Assembly (NCBI GenBank): GCA_030803735.1
Contig: JAURUC010000001.1
Coordinates: forward strand, 3,923,501-3,987,500
Length of the DNA stretch: 64,000 nucleotides
DNA from: Actinopolyspora lacussalsi
GTDB lineage: Bacteria > Actinomycetota > Actinomycetes > Mycobacteriales > Pseudonocardiaceae
Reading direction: 5' to 3'
Shown here: positions 52,408 to 63,802 of the stretch, in pieces
Layout of the letters: each line of letters opens with the position of its first letter
Numbering within the stretch: the first letter of the stretch is position 1
Position numbers and translations under genes: made by a program
Notes under the pieces: generated by a model
Database searches by the model: none
Told to the model about the DNA's origin: nothing
Seen by the model: only the letters and a program-made list of their open reading frames with translations

Positions 52408-52614
52408 GCGTCGGGGCCTTCCACTGGGCGGCTCACCGTGCTGTTCGCCTCCCGGGGGCGGAAGGACACGCCCGCGTGCGGTCCGCGGTGCCGACACTCC
52501 CGTGCCGATCTCCATCGCTTCAGTCGCCGCACCGTCCCCCTGAACGGGTGATCATCCGGATGCCTTGATCGATCCATGGTGGAAGAATGCGCAGTCCGGA
52601 GCGAGCGGAAGATC

Positions 52615-52638
52615 ACAAAGTGAATTGAAGCACTTTGT
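52615..52638. promoter_or_regulatory. Dyad upstream of hppA
   Basis: ACAAAGTG-N8-CACTTTGT, A+T-rich for this genome, 126 nt before the hppA ATG. A plausible operator. Confidence 0.45.
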
Positions 52639-52763
52639 ATGGAAAGGGTCGCGGATACCGCGTACGGGGCGGAGCAGCACCGCTCGCCTCGGTGTGACAC
52701 CGGTGTCCGAAGCCGGATCCGAAGCTCTCCGGCACGTGACCCGAGCACAACCGAGGAGGACGA

Positions 52764-55187
52764 ATGTCCCTGCTCAACGTTGCCCGGTCCGGGTGGGCCG
52801 CGAGCACCGGACCGCGGCCCGCGCCACCGGGCGGTGAATTCGCGGGCACGTCGGCGGAACCGCGAGCCGTGCCGCACGGTGGGCACGTCCTGGCCCAGGA
52901 GCCGTCGTCCCTGCTGCGGCTCGACACCGCCGATTACACGATCGTCGGAATCGTACTGGTCATCGCACTGGCCGCTCTCGTGTTCGGCTACGTGCTCATC
53001 CGTGAGGTGCTGGCGGCGGCCGAGGGGTCCGAGCGGATGCGCGAGATCGCCCGAGCCGTCCAGGAAGGTGCCTCGGCCTATCTCAACCGCCAGTTCCGCA
53101 CCCTGGCGTTCTTCGCGGTGATCGTGTTCCTGCTGCTGTTCGCCCTCCCGGCCGAGACACCGGCGCAGCGGATCGGCAGATCGGTGTTCTTCCTGTTCGG
53201 CGCGGCGTTCTCCGCCGCCATCGGCTATCTCGGCATGTGGTTGTCCACGCGGGCCAACCTGCGTGTCGCCGCTGCCGCCAACGACCCGACCGCGGGCAGA
53301 ACCAAGGCGATGCGGATCGCTTTCCGCACCGGCGGGGTGGTCGGCATGACCACCATCGGACTGGGGTTGTTCGGCGCCGCGCTGGTGGTGCTGGTCTACG
53401 CGGGACAGGCGCCACGCGTGCTGGAGGGCTTCGGATTCGGTGCCGCGCTGCTGGCGATGTTCATGCGTGTGGGTGGTGGAATCTTCACCAAGGCGGCCGA
53501 CGTCGGGGCCGACCTGGTCGGCAAGGTGGAACAGAACATCCCGGAGGACGACCCGCGCAACGCCGCCACGATCGCGGACAACGTGGGTGACAACGTCGGC
53601 GACTGTGCCGGAATGGCCGCCGATCTGTTCGAGTCCTACGCGGTCACCCTGGTGGCCTCGCTGATCCTGGGAACCGCCGCGTTCGGCACCAAGGGACTGC
53701 TCTTCCCGCTGATCGTGCCCGCCATCGGGGTGATCACCGCCGTGCTCGGTGTCTACATCACCAGGGCGCGAAGCGGCGAGGGCGCGCTGGTCGCCATCAA
53801 CCGCTCCTTCTACATCTCGGCGGCGATATCCGCCGTCGCCTGCGCGATCGCCGCGCTGCTCTACCTGCCCGGTTCGTACGCCGAGCTGACCGGAGTTCCG
53901 CCCCGGATCCTCGACCTCGGCGGCAACCCCGCGGTGGTCGCGCTCGTCTCCGTGATCATCGGCATCGCGCTCGCCGTCGTCATCCTCAAACTGACCGGCT
54001 ACTTCACCGCCACCGAGCGCAGGCCGGTACGCGACGTCGGCAGGTCCTCCACCACCGGTCCGGCCACGGTGATACTCACCGGTTTCTCGGTCGGTTTCGA
54101 GTCGGCCGTCTACACCGCGCTGGTCATCGCGGCGGCGGTGTTCGGGGCCTTCCTGTTGTCCGGCTCCATATCGGTGGCGCTGTTCGCGGTCGCGCTGGCG
54201 GGCTGCGGACTGCTGACCACCGTCGGCGTGATCGTCGCGATGGACACCTTCGGTCCCGTGGCCGACAACGCGCAGGGGATCGCGGAGATGTCCGGCGAGT
54301 TCGAGGGCGAGGGGGCGGCCGTACTCACCGAGCTGGACGCGGTCGGCAACACCACCAAGGCCATCACGAAGGGCATCGCGATCGCCACCGCCGTACTGGC
54401 GGCCACCGCGCTGTTCGGCTCGTACCGCGACGCGATAGGCAGCGCACTGGCCGCCATCGGTGCTCAGCTCACTGTCGGCGAGTTCCTGGTGTACGCCCCG
54501 AACGTGCTCGTCGGGGTCATCATCGGTGCCGCCGTGGTGTTCCTGTTCGCCGGACTGGCCATCAACGCGGTCTCCCGGGCGGCGGGAGCGGTTGTGCATG
54601 AGGTGCGCAGGCAGTTCTCCGCCAAGCCTGGAATCATGGACGGTTCGGAGCGTCCCGAGTACGGCCGGGTGGTCGACATCTGTACCAGGGACTCGCTGCG
54701 GGAGTTGGCCACGCCGGGGCTGTTGGCGGTTCTCGCTCCCATAGCGGTCGGCTTCGGGCTCGGGGTCGGGCCGCTGGCCGGTTACCTGGCCGGTGCGATC
54801 GCGGTGGGAACCCTGATGGCGATCTTCCTGGCGAACTCGGGCGGTGCCTGGGACAACTCCAAGAAACTGGTCGAGGACGGTTACCACGGCGGCAAGGGCT
54901 CGCCCGCCCACGAGGCCACCGTCATCGGTGACACGGTCGGCGATCCGTTCAAGGACACCGCCGGTCCCGCAATCAACCCGCTGCTGAAGGTGATGAACCT
55001 GGTTTCGGTGCTGGTGGCGCCCGCCGTGGTCACCGTGACGGTCGGGGTCGATGCCTCGCTCGGGCTGCGGATCACCATCGCGGTGGTCTGCTTCCTCGTG
55101 ATAGCCACGGCGGTGATCTCCTCCAAGCGGAGGAGTACCGCCATCGCCGAGAGCTCCGGGGACGAGGTCGTCAACGGCGCCAAGTGA
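52764..55187 (+). CDS. hppA: Membrane proton-translocating pyrophosphatase
   Basis: An 807-residue, roughly 16-helix pyrophosphate-driven proton pump. Substrate-site motifs include GGGIFTKAADVGADLVGKVE, EDDPRNAATIADNVGDNVGD and ANSGGAWDNSKK. GNTTKAITKG has lysine at the position that is alanine in potassium-dependent enzymes, so this is the K+-independent, proton-pumping class. An extra hydrophilic N-terminal stretch of about 50 residues precedes the first helix. ATG 52764 follows GAGGACGA. It lies where mycobacteria carry a cold-shock gene. Confidence 0.93.
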   Translation: MSLLNVARSGWAASTGPRPAPPGGEFAGTSAEPRAVPHGGHVLAQEPSSLLRLDTADYTIVGIVLVIALAALVFGYVLIREVLAAAEGSERMREIARAVQEGASAYLNRQFRTLAFFAVIVFLLLFALPAETPAQRIGRSVFFLFGAAFSAAIGYLGMWLSTRANLRVAAAANDPTAGRTKAMRIAFRTGGVVGMTTIGLGLFGAALVVLVYAGQAPRVLEGFGFGAALLAMFMRVGGGIFTKAADVGADLVGKVEQNIPEDDPRNAATIADNVGDNVGDCAGMAADLFESYAVTLVASLILGTAAFGTKGLLFPLIVPAIGVITAVLGVYITRARSGEGALVAINRSFYISAAISAVACAIAALLYLPGSYAELTGVPPRILDLGGNPAVVALVSVIIGIALAVVILKLTGYFTATERRPVRDVGRSSTTGPATVILTGFSVGFESAVYTALVIAAAVFGAFLLSGSISVALFAVALAGCGLLTTVGVIVAMDTFGPVADNAQGIAEMSGEFEGEGAAVLTELDAVGNTTKAITKGIAIATAVLAATALFGSYRDAIGSALAAIGAQLTVGEFLVYAPNVLVGVIIGAAVVFLFAGLAINAVSRAAGAVVHEVRRQFSAKPGIMDGSERPEYGRVVDICTRDSLRELATPGLLAVLAPIAVGFGLGVGPLAGYLAGAIAVGTLMAIFLANSGGAWDNSKKLVEDGYHGGKGSPAHEATVIGDTVGDPFKDTAGPAINPLLKVMNLVSVLVAPAVVTVTVGVDASLGLRITIAVVCFLVIATAVISSKRRSTAIAESSGDEVVNGAK

Positions 55188-55230
55188 TTTCGGAACCGTG
55201 ACCACCTCGTCTTCCGTGGTTACTTCAGTG

Positions 55231-55500
55231 GCGGAACCTCTGGTGCGGCTCTCGCTGCGGGGAGGCCCGACATCGGGTAGCGGCCTACACAACGTCGGGC
55301 CTTCCTCGCGAGAGCCGCACCGGAGAACCCGCGGCGGTGCCGACCGCCGGGATGGTCGGAGTGCGGCTTGCGGCCGTGGTGGGAGTTCGGCCTGCGTCGA
55401 TGGCCCGGCGATTTCGCGAGAAATCGACGAACGCCCAGGCCGGGCCGCAGTACACACCGCGTCCCCCGTCCAGCGGCCCGGCGATTTCGCGAGAAAACGC
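55231..55500 (-). repeat. Composite palindrome-plus-hairpin repeat, copy D
   Basis: Inverted like copy C. The hairpin is at about 55231-55330 (TGGTGCGGCTCTCGCTGCGG and GAGGCCCGACATCGGG in one arm; GTCGGGCCTTCCTCGCGAGA and GCCGCACCGG in the other), then palindromes at 55410-55425 (GATTTCGCGAGAAATC) and 55483-55498 (one mismatch). It fills the gap between hppA and the next gene. Confidence 0.88.
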
Positions 55501-55592
55501 GGCGCTCGGAAGCCGTGTGGTTGTTCCCCGGCCCGGTTCCGGTGATCGTGTGCTCTGGCGCCCGGAGCGCGCGGGACTCTACGATCACCGGA

Positions 55593-56177
55593 GTGGGCCA
55601 GCTTTCGTTCTTCTCGGCCGAGGCACGGCCCGCTCGTATCGCCGATCTGGCCGGCCTGCTCTGCGGCCACGGCCAGGTGACCGGTTTCGGGCGCGGCACC
55701 GCAGCGCGCCTCTCCGTCGTGCTCGCCGAGTCCTGGCGGGCCCGCGCACTGCACGAGATGTTCCGGGCGCGAGGAGTACCCGTGGAAGTGTCCCGCACCG
55801 AGCGCGGTGAATCACTGTTGCGGACCTCGTTCCGGGCCGATCTGACCCAGCTGGCCGCGAGTTGGTTACACGGCGCGGTAAAGTCGGTGCCGAACGGATT
55901 CAACCCGGATGGTTCGGCGCTGCGCGTCTGGACGCTCATCGCGGGCGCCCCCACCACTGGGGGGTATCTACTCGGGCTGGATCCGAGCGTGCCGGAGACT
56001 CACGGGCCGCTTGTTTCGTCACTCGGTCGTGCGGGCCTACCAGCCAGGACGGTCGGTTCGCCGGGTGCGGAGCCCGCGTTGCGGATCGTGGGACGGCGTC
56101 GCCTGACTCGGTTGGCCGAGCTCGTCGGACCCGCGCCGAACGGCGCTCCTGGGGGAGCATGGCCGCTGTCGCCGTGA
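55593..56177 (+). CDS. Conserved actinobacterial protein upstream of topA (Rv3647c-like)
   Basis: A 194-residue protein, VGQLSFFSAEARPARIADLA onward. ADLAGLLCGHGQVTGFGRGT resembles the N-terminal LAGLIDADG-like segment of WhiA-type proteins, and GAVKSVPNGF and RRRLTRLAELVG are conserved in relatives. A degenerate homing-endonuclease-like fold without catalytic residues is my reading; nucleic acid binding would follow but is unproven. Conserved beside topA in actinomycetes. GTG 55593 is chosen since upstream sequence is repeat copy D. Confidence 0.78.
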   Translation: MGQLSFFSAEARPARIADLAGLLCGHGQVTGFGRGTAARLSVVLAESWRARALHEMFRARGVPVEVSRTERGESLLRTSFRADLTQLAASWLHGAVKSVPNGFNPDGSALRVWTLIAGAPTTGGYLLGLDPSVPETHGPLVSSLGRAGLPARTVGSPGAEPALRIVGRRRLTRLAELVGPAPNGAPGGAWPLSP

Positions 56178-56362
56178 GTCGTTCGACACACCTCCTCGTG
56201 GGCGTCATGGCGGAACACTGCCGAGGTAGGGGACGTTCGGCCTGGTGAAGCGCGCGGAACCGGGGCGGCGTGTGTCACGCTGTGCGTTCCCCGGGACGGC
56301 GAACAGGACCGGACACGGTGCACACTGACGGATCGGACACCTCCAGACGAGAGCAGGTAGGC

Positions 56363-59401
<3,039 letters not shown>

Positions 59402-59422
59402 TCGGGTTTCGAGGTACCGGCG

Positions 59423-60667
59423 ATGGCAAGCGAGACAACGGCCCCGGCAGCCGGGGCCGTCGCCGAGCGGGAGCCCGAGGGCATCTGGGCCGAGGTCGTC
59501 GGCCAGCCCGAAGCCGTGCGCACCCTGCGCGAGGCCGCTCGGGCGGCACGTGACCGGCTGGCGGGGCGCGACACCGCCACGGGAGCCATGACCCACGCCT
59601 GGCTGTTCACCGGTCCACCGGGTTCGGGACATCCCGTCATGGCCCGCGCGTTCGCGGGAGCGTTGCAGTGCACCGACCCGGAAACGGTCGGCTGCGGCGA
59701 GTGCGTCGCCTGCGAGACGGCACTCGCGGGCACGCACGCCGATGTCACCACGGTGGTCCCGGAAGGTCTCTCGATCTCGGTCGCCGAGATGCGTTCGCTG
59801 GTGCAGGCCGCGGCCCGACGCCCCAACACCGGTCTCTGGCGGGTCGTGCTCATCGAGGACGCCGACCGGCTCACGGAGGGCGCGGCCAACGCCCTGCTCA
59901 AAGCGGTCGAGGAACCCCCCGCGCGCACCGTGTTCCTGCTGTGCTCGCCCTCGGACCATCCCGCCGACGTGCCGGTGACCATCCGCTCCCGGTGCCGTGG
60001 CGTGCAGTTGCGCACCCCGCTCACGGAGGCGATCGCCGAGGTGCTGCACCACCGGGAGGGCGTCGAGCGGTCCATGGCCGACTGGGCGGCCTCGGTGTGC
60101 GGCGGACACGTCGATCGTGCTCGTCGGCTGGCCACCGACCAGCAGGCCAGGGAACGCCGCGAGGCCGTGTTGCGCATCCCGCTCGGGCTGCGCGGTCTGT
60201 CCGAGGTCTTCAGCGAGGCGAGCGGGTTGGTCCGCGCCGCCGAGGCCGAGGCCGGCGAGGCCAACCAGTCGCGCGACGAGGCCGAGAAGGAGGAGCTGCG
60301 TACCGCGATGGGTGCCGGTGGCACCGGCAAGGGGACCTCCTCGGCCACCAGGGGCGCCAACGCGGCGCTGAAGGAACTGGAGAAGAAGCAGAAGGCCCGC
60401 GCCACCCGCTCACAGCGGGACGCGCTGGACCTGGCGCTGGTCGATCTCGCCGGGTTCTACCGGGACGTGCTGGCCCTCGGGTTCGGGGCCGAGGTGCCGC
60501 TGAACCATCCTGATTTCGCGAGCCAGGCACGCCGGGCGGCCGCGGAGTGGACCTCCGAGACCGCCCTGCGCCGGTTGGAAGCGGTGCTGCGCTGCCGAAC
60601 CGCGCTGGACCGCAACGTCAAACCGATCATCGCCGTGGAGGCGTTGGCCGCCGAACTCCACCGATGA
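59423..60667 (+). CDS. holB: DNA polymerase III subunit delta-prime
   Basis: A 414-residue AAA+ clamp-loader subunit. The Walker A segment is GPPGSGHP (64-71), lacking the lysine, as in delta-prime subunits that do not hydrolyse ATP. Zinc ligands are C83, C91, C94 and C97. Sensor region LLKAVEEPP and SRC motif RSRCRGVQL are present. A charged insertion (about 280-325, with DEAEKEELRTAMGAGG) is longer than in E. coli. Follows topA as Rv3644c does near Rv3646c. Confidence 0.92.
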   Translation: MASETTAPAAGAVAEREPEGIWAEVVGQPEAVRTLREAARAARDRLAGRDTATGAMTHAWLFTGPPGSGHPVMARAFAGALQCTDPETVGCGECVACETALAGTHADVTTVVPEGLSISVAEMRSLVQAAARRPNTGLWRVVLIEDADRLTEGAANALLKAVEEPPARTVFLLCSPSDHPADVPVTIRSRCRGVQLRTPLTEAIAEVLHHREGVERSMADWAASVCGGHVDRARRLATDQQARERREAVLRIPLGLRGLSEVFSEASGLVRAAEAEAGEANQSRDEAEKEELRTAMGAGGTGKGTSSATRGANAALKELEKKQKARATRSQRDALDLALVDLAGFYRDVLALGFGAEVPLNHPDFASQARRAAAEWTSETALRRLEAVLRCRTALDRNVKPIIAVEALAAELHR

Positions 60668-60677
60668 TCCGCCGCGC

Positions 60678-62228
60678 TCACCCCCGGCGGCGCGGCAGTG
60701 CAGCCACCAGCACCGCACCCAGCAACAACAGGGCCGTTCCGGTCCAGAACAGCGGCACCGCATGGTAGGCCCCCGAGGTCTTCGCCAGTGGCGGGGAGTC
60801 GCCCCCGGACGCAGGTGGGGTGGTGGTCGGCGGCTGGGTCGAGGTCGAGCAGTCGACACCGCCCTCCGGCGCGTTCGCCCTGGCGAACTGCTCGCCGAAC
60901 GAGATCTGGGCGAGTGCGCTGGAGAAGCCGAGCAGCTCGTTCGGCAGGATCTTCAGGTCCAGCAGCCGTGCTCCCGCGCGTACCGCGGTCCCGTCCCGCT
61001 GCTCGGTCAGCTCGCCGAGACTGAGCCGCAGCACGCCGATGTCCAGCACCCCGGACTCGTCCGAGTGCCCGACCAGCGGAACGTCGGAGTCGAGGCCCGA
61101 GGTGGGCAGCGGGATGCCGATCGGAAGTTCGAACTCGGGGTTGGCCGCGTCCAACGTGAACAGTTCCTCGCCCCCGCGGCTGACCCGCAGTACCGGTGCA
61201 CTGTAGTCCACCGTGGATGTTTTCGGATCGCCGGTGGCCGTGGCGGTGAGGGTCGGTTGGCTGACGATGTCGATGCGCAGTTCCTGCGAGGTCCCCGCGA
61301 ACAGCCGGATGCTGGCGACGTCGAACCGCGAGGTGGAGCGGACCGCCTTGTTGTCCTGCTCCGCCACGTCCACCAGTCGCACGTTGGAGCGGGCGTGCAT
61401 GATCTCGGGAACCCGCAGCACCGAACCGGACGCGCCGGAGCTTCCCGCGCCTCCCAGCAGGCCCCCCAGTTGTTCGAGCGGTCCGGCCAGTTGGCTCAAT
61501 CCGTCGCGCAGTGCCCCGGCCTCGTCGGCGGCGAGCTCACTCGTACCGCTGGAGACCTTCTCGGCGAGTTCGTCCTCCCGGCTCTGCAGCGAAGGCAGCA
61601 CGTTCAGCGCCGAGATGCTCGCCAGCGTGGTCTCGGCATCGGCGATCGGTTCCACGCAGGGGCCGAGCTTCTCGTCCCAGCGGGCGTGCACGTTGCCTTT
61701 CAGCAGGCCGAGGTCGAGCAACTTGTCCAGCGGAGTGGACGGTGGTTCCAGACCTCTGGTCCTGGGCTCGGCGTGATCGGGTACCGCGGTCTGCGCCAGT
61801 GAGCCGGGCAGTGCGGGTGCGTCGCCTCCCACGGCGAATCCGAACGGTGCGGACTCGGCGATCGCGTGCTCCTGGGCGAGGTACGCCTCCGAGTTGGCCT
61901 TGGCCGTTGCCAGGCCCATCCCGGTTTCCACCAGTGCTTGCCTGGGCAACTGCTCGTCGAACTCGGGAGCGTCCAGGATCGACTCGCCCGGAACCGCGTT
62001 CGGCAGCACCCGCAGCAGACCGATGCCGGTGCCCGCCTCGGCCACCACCGGCCCGGGAACCGGCTTCTCCGGCTCGCTCCTGCCGGGAGGTTGTCCCGGG
62101 ATCTCGGGGGAGGGAGTGGGGGTTTCCGGGGGTGTGCTCTGCGCGGTCGCGGCGGGAAGGCTCAGACACGCGACGGCGAACGAGACGGCGGAACAGATCG
62201 CGATCCGGTGGACAGGGGGTATGCGCAT
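60678..62228 (-). CDS. Secreted surface protein with LAKTSG sorting-type C-terminus
   Basis: A 516-residue exported protein. The signal peptide (1-29) ends PAATA-Q. A Pro-rich segment (30-65) is followed by helical and then beta-rich regions of unknown family. The C-terminus has a Pro/Thr stalk (STQPPTTTPPASGGD), LAKTSG, a hydrophobic helix (PLFWTGTALLLLGAVLVAAL) and RRRG, the layout of a sortase substrate. LAKTSG departs from the LAxTG class E motif at the glycine, so anchoring by sortase or simply by the helix is open. Common beside holB/tRNA-Thr in Pseudonocardiales. ATG 62228 begins MRIPPVHR. Confidence 0.75.
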   Translation of the reverse strand: MRIPPVHRIAICSAVSFAVACLSLPAATAQSTPPETPTPSPEIPGQPPGRSEPEKPVPGPVVAEAGTGIGLLRVLPNAVPGESILDAPEFDEQLPRQALVETGMGLATAKANSEAYLAQEHAIAESAPFGFAVGGDAPALPGSLAQTAVPDHAEPRTRGLEPPSTPLDKLLDLGLLKGNVHARWDEKLGPCVEPIADAETTLASISALNVLPSLQSREDELAEKVSSGTSELAADEAGALRDGLSQLAGPLEQLGGLLGGAGSSGASGSVLRVPEIMHARSNVRLVDVAEQDNKAVRSTSRFDVASIRLFAGTSQELRIDIVSQPTLTATATGDPKTSTVDYSAPVLRVSRGGEELFTLDAANPEFELPIGIPLPTSGLDSDVPLVGHSDESGVLDIGVLRLSLGELTEQRDGTAVRAGARLLDLKILPNELLGFSSALAQISFGEQFARANAPEGGVDCSTSTQPPTTTPPASGGDSPPLAKTSGAYHAVPLFWTGTALLLLGAVLVAALPRRRG

Positions 62229-62331
62229 CCAGCACCTTCCGGTATTCCCGTGATCGTCATCACTCCACTTCTCAACGAGCCGGGGGGCTACGGGTGACGT
62301 TCACGTACCCGCTACACTTGTACTCGGTTTC

Positions 62332-62408
62332 GCCGCCTTAGCTCAGTCGGTCAGAGCGACGCACTCGTAATGCGTAGGTCAGGGGTTCGACTCCCCTAGG
62401 CGGCTCCA
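62332..62408 (+). tRNA. tRNA-Thr (anticodon CGT)
   Basis: A 77-nt gene including encoded CCA. Acceptor GCCGCCT / AGGCGGC, anticodon stem ACGCA / TGCGT with loop CTCGTAA (anticodon CGT, reading ACG), T-arm AGGGG-TTCGACT-CCCCT, discriminator T. TACACT about 15 nt upstream is a likely -10 box. Confidence 0.97.
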
Positions 62409-62414
62409 CCGGTG

Positions 62415-62458
62415 ACCGGCCGTTTTCCGCGACGCGGGAGACGGCCGGTTCTCGTTTC
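62415..62458 (+). terminator. Terminator of tRNA-Thr
   Basis: ACCGGCCGT / ACGGCCGGT outer stem with an inner CCGCG-A-CGCGG stem, followed by TTCTCGTTT. Confidence 0.75.
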
Positions 62459-62502
62459 GGCTCGGTTCGCCCCGCCGCTTCGCCTCCTCGCCCCCGCTCG
62501 GC

Positions 62503-62518
62503 GATTTCGCGAGAAATT
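62503..62518. repeat. Solo palindrome of the composite repeat
   Basis: GATTTCGCGAGAAATT, one base from the palindrome in copies A-D, preceded by GGC as in copy C. No hairpin module is nearby, so the palindrome can occur alone. Confidence 0.7.
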
Positions 62519-62603
62519 GACACCCACCGCAGCGGCTGACCCCGAACACCCCGTGATGCCCCGAACACCCCGTGATGTCTATACCGAGCGATAGCTTCGG
62601 CCC

Positions 62604-62999
62604 ATGACCGAGCAACACGAGAGCCGCACCGTCGAGATCCCGTTCGAGGTTCTGGAGTGGGACGAGTCCGTCTACGACGAACCGGCGGAGGGCCCCAGAC
62701 TGTCCAGGGTCTCGATCCGTAAGCGGTACCAGGGCGTGCTCGACGGCACGGGCACCGGCGTGGTGCTCACCGCCGGAGGGTCCTCCGGCGGGGGCTACGT
62801 GATCTCCGAACGCTTCGAGGGCACGCTCGACGGTCGGCACGGCACCTTCGTGCTGCAGCACGGTGGGCTCGCGGACGGGACGGAGCAGCGCACCTACGGC
62901 ACCATCGTCCCCACATCAGGGACCGGAGAACTCACCGGCATAGCGAGTCGCTCCGTCGAGTTCGAGCACGGACTGCTCCGGTTGGAGTACACGCTCTGA
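62604..62999 (+). CDS. DUF3224 protein
   Basis: A 131-residue beta-barrel-type protein. FEVLEWDESVYDEPAEGPRL, YQGVLDGTGTGVVLTAGG, GTFVLQHGGLADG and GTIVPTSGTGELTGI are the DUF3224 hallmarks (allene-oxide-cyclase-like fold). Function is unknown in bacteria. It is preceded by about 85 nt of non-coding DNA after the solo palindrome. Confidence 0.88.
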   Translation: MTEQHESRTVEIPFEVLEWDESVYDEPAEGPRLSRVSIRKRYQGVLDGTGTGVVLTAGGSSGGGYVISERFEGTLDGRHGTFVLQHGGLADGTEQRTYGTIVPTSGTGELTGIASRSVEFEHGLLRLEYTL

Positions 63000-63146
63000 A
63001 ACGAGCACTCGCCGCCGCCGACGTGCCCGACAGGACCTCCCGTCGTCGAGCCGATCGAAGAGCGGTAGCGGGTGCACCGACCCGAGGGCGGGATCGCCGG
63101 GGTGTCGGCACCGACATCGCGCCACCCCGGCACCTAGGGTTTGCCC

Positions 63147-63611
63147 ATGGCGGACGAGTTCGGGACGACCGTTTCGAGGATGGCGGCCGGTGCGCTGTTC
63201 GTCGCTGCAGGCGGAGAGGTGCTGCTCGTCCGCAAGACCTACGGCAACCGGTGGGACATCCCCGGTGGGTACGTGGAGCCGGGTGAGTCACCGGCGCGAG
63301 CATGTGTCAGAGAACTGGACGAGGAGCTGGGGATTCGGCGGTATCCGAGTCGGATACTGGTCGTGGACTGGGCACCCACCGACAGCGAACCCGACAAGCT
63401 GCTCTGGGTCTTCGACTGCGGGGAGCTGGCCGAGGACGAACAGCGCATCCGGCTCGACTTCGACGAGCTGGACCACTGGGAGTGGGTGCCGGTGGTTGAG
63501 TTCGACGAGTACCTGATCCCGAGGTTGGCCCGCAGGCTGCGTGGGGCCCTCACGGCACGTGAGCTGGGTGGGACCGTCTACCTCGAACACGGCGAGCCGG
63601 TGTTCGGATGA
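63147..63611 (+). CDS. NUDIX hydrolase
   Basis: A 154-residue protein with a complete Nudix box GGYVEPGESPARACVRELDE then ELGI. VLLVRKTYGNRWDIPGGYVE is typical of broad ADP-ribose/NTP-type members. ATG 63147 (MADEFGTTV) is chosen. Acidic C-terminal half (ELAEDEQRIRLDFDELDHWE). Substrate not predictable. Confidence 0.87.
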   Translation: MADEFGTTVSRMAAGALFVAAGGEVLLVRKTYGNRWDIPGGYVEPGESPARACVRELDEELGIRRYPSRILVVDWAPTDSEPDKLLWVFDCGELAEDEQRIRLDFDELDHWEWVPVVEFDEYLIPRLARRLRGALTARELGGTVYLEHGEPVFG

Positions 63612-63691
63612 TCGCCGCCCACCTGTGCACGCCCGCCGCCCTACGTGTCTCCGCCGCGTGATTCGGCCGTGTCTCCACCGGAACCGCGGCA

Positions 63692-63722
63692 TTGACTTCG
63701 AGTGCGCTCGAAGATCTAGGTT
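63692..63722 (+). promoter_or_regulatory. MerR-type promoter
   Basis: TTGACT (63692-63697) and TAGGTT (63717-63722) are separated by exactly 19 bases, and a perfect dyad CTTCGAG-TGCG-CTCGAAG (63696-63713) sits within the spacer. The over-long spacer with a central dyad is the hallmark of promoters activated by MerR-family regulators. It drives toward the VOC gene. Confidence 0.75.
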
Positions 63723-63802
63723 CGCCGCGTTACCGGATCGATCGAGCGGGTGGAACCCGAACGGTTCGGAGTCATGGGTAGGTACCCTTGCGGGAGGAAA
63801 CG

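Noticed and set aside
52395-55754. 1119-codon open minus frame opposite hppA
   Set aside because: Antisense to a well-defined pyrophosphatase, with compositionally biased Gly/Arg/His/Asp repeats only.
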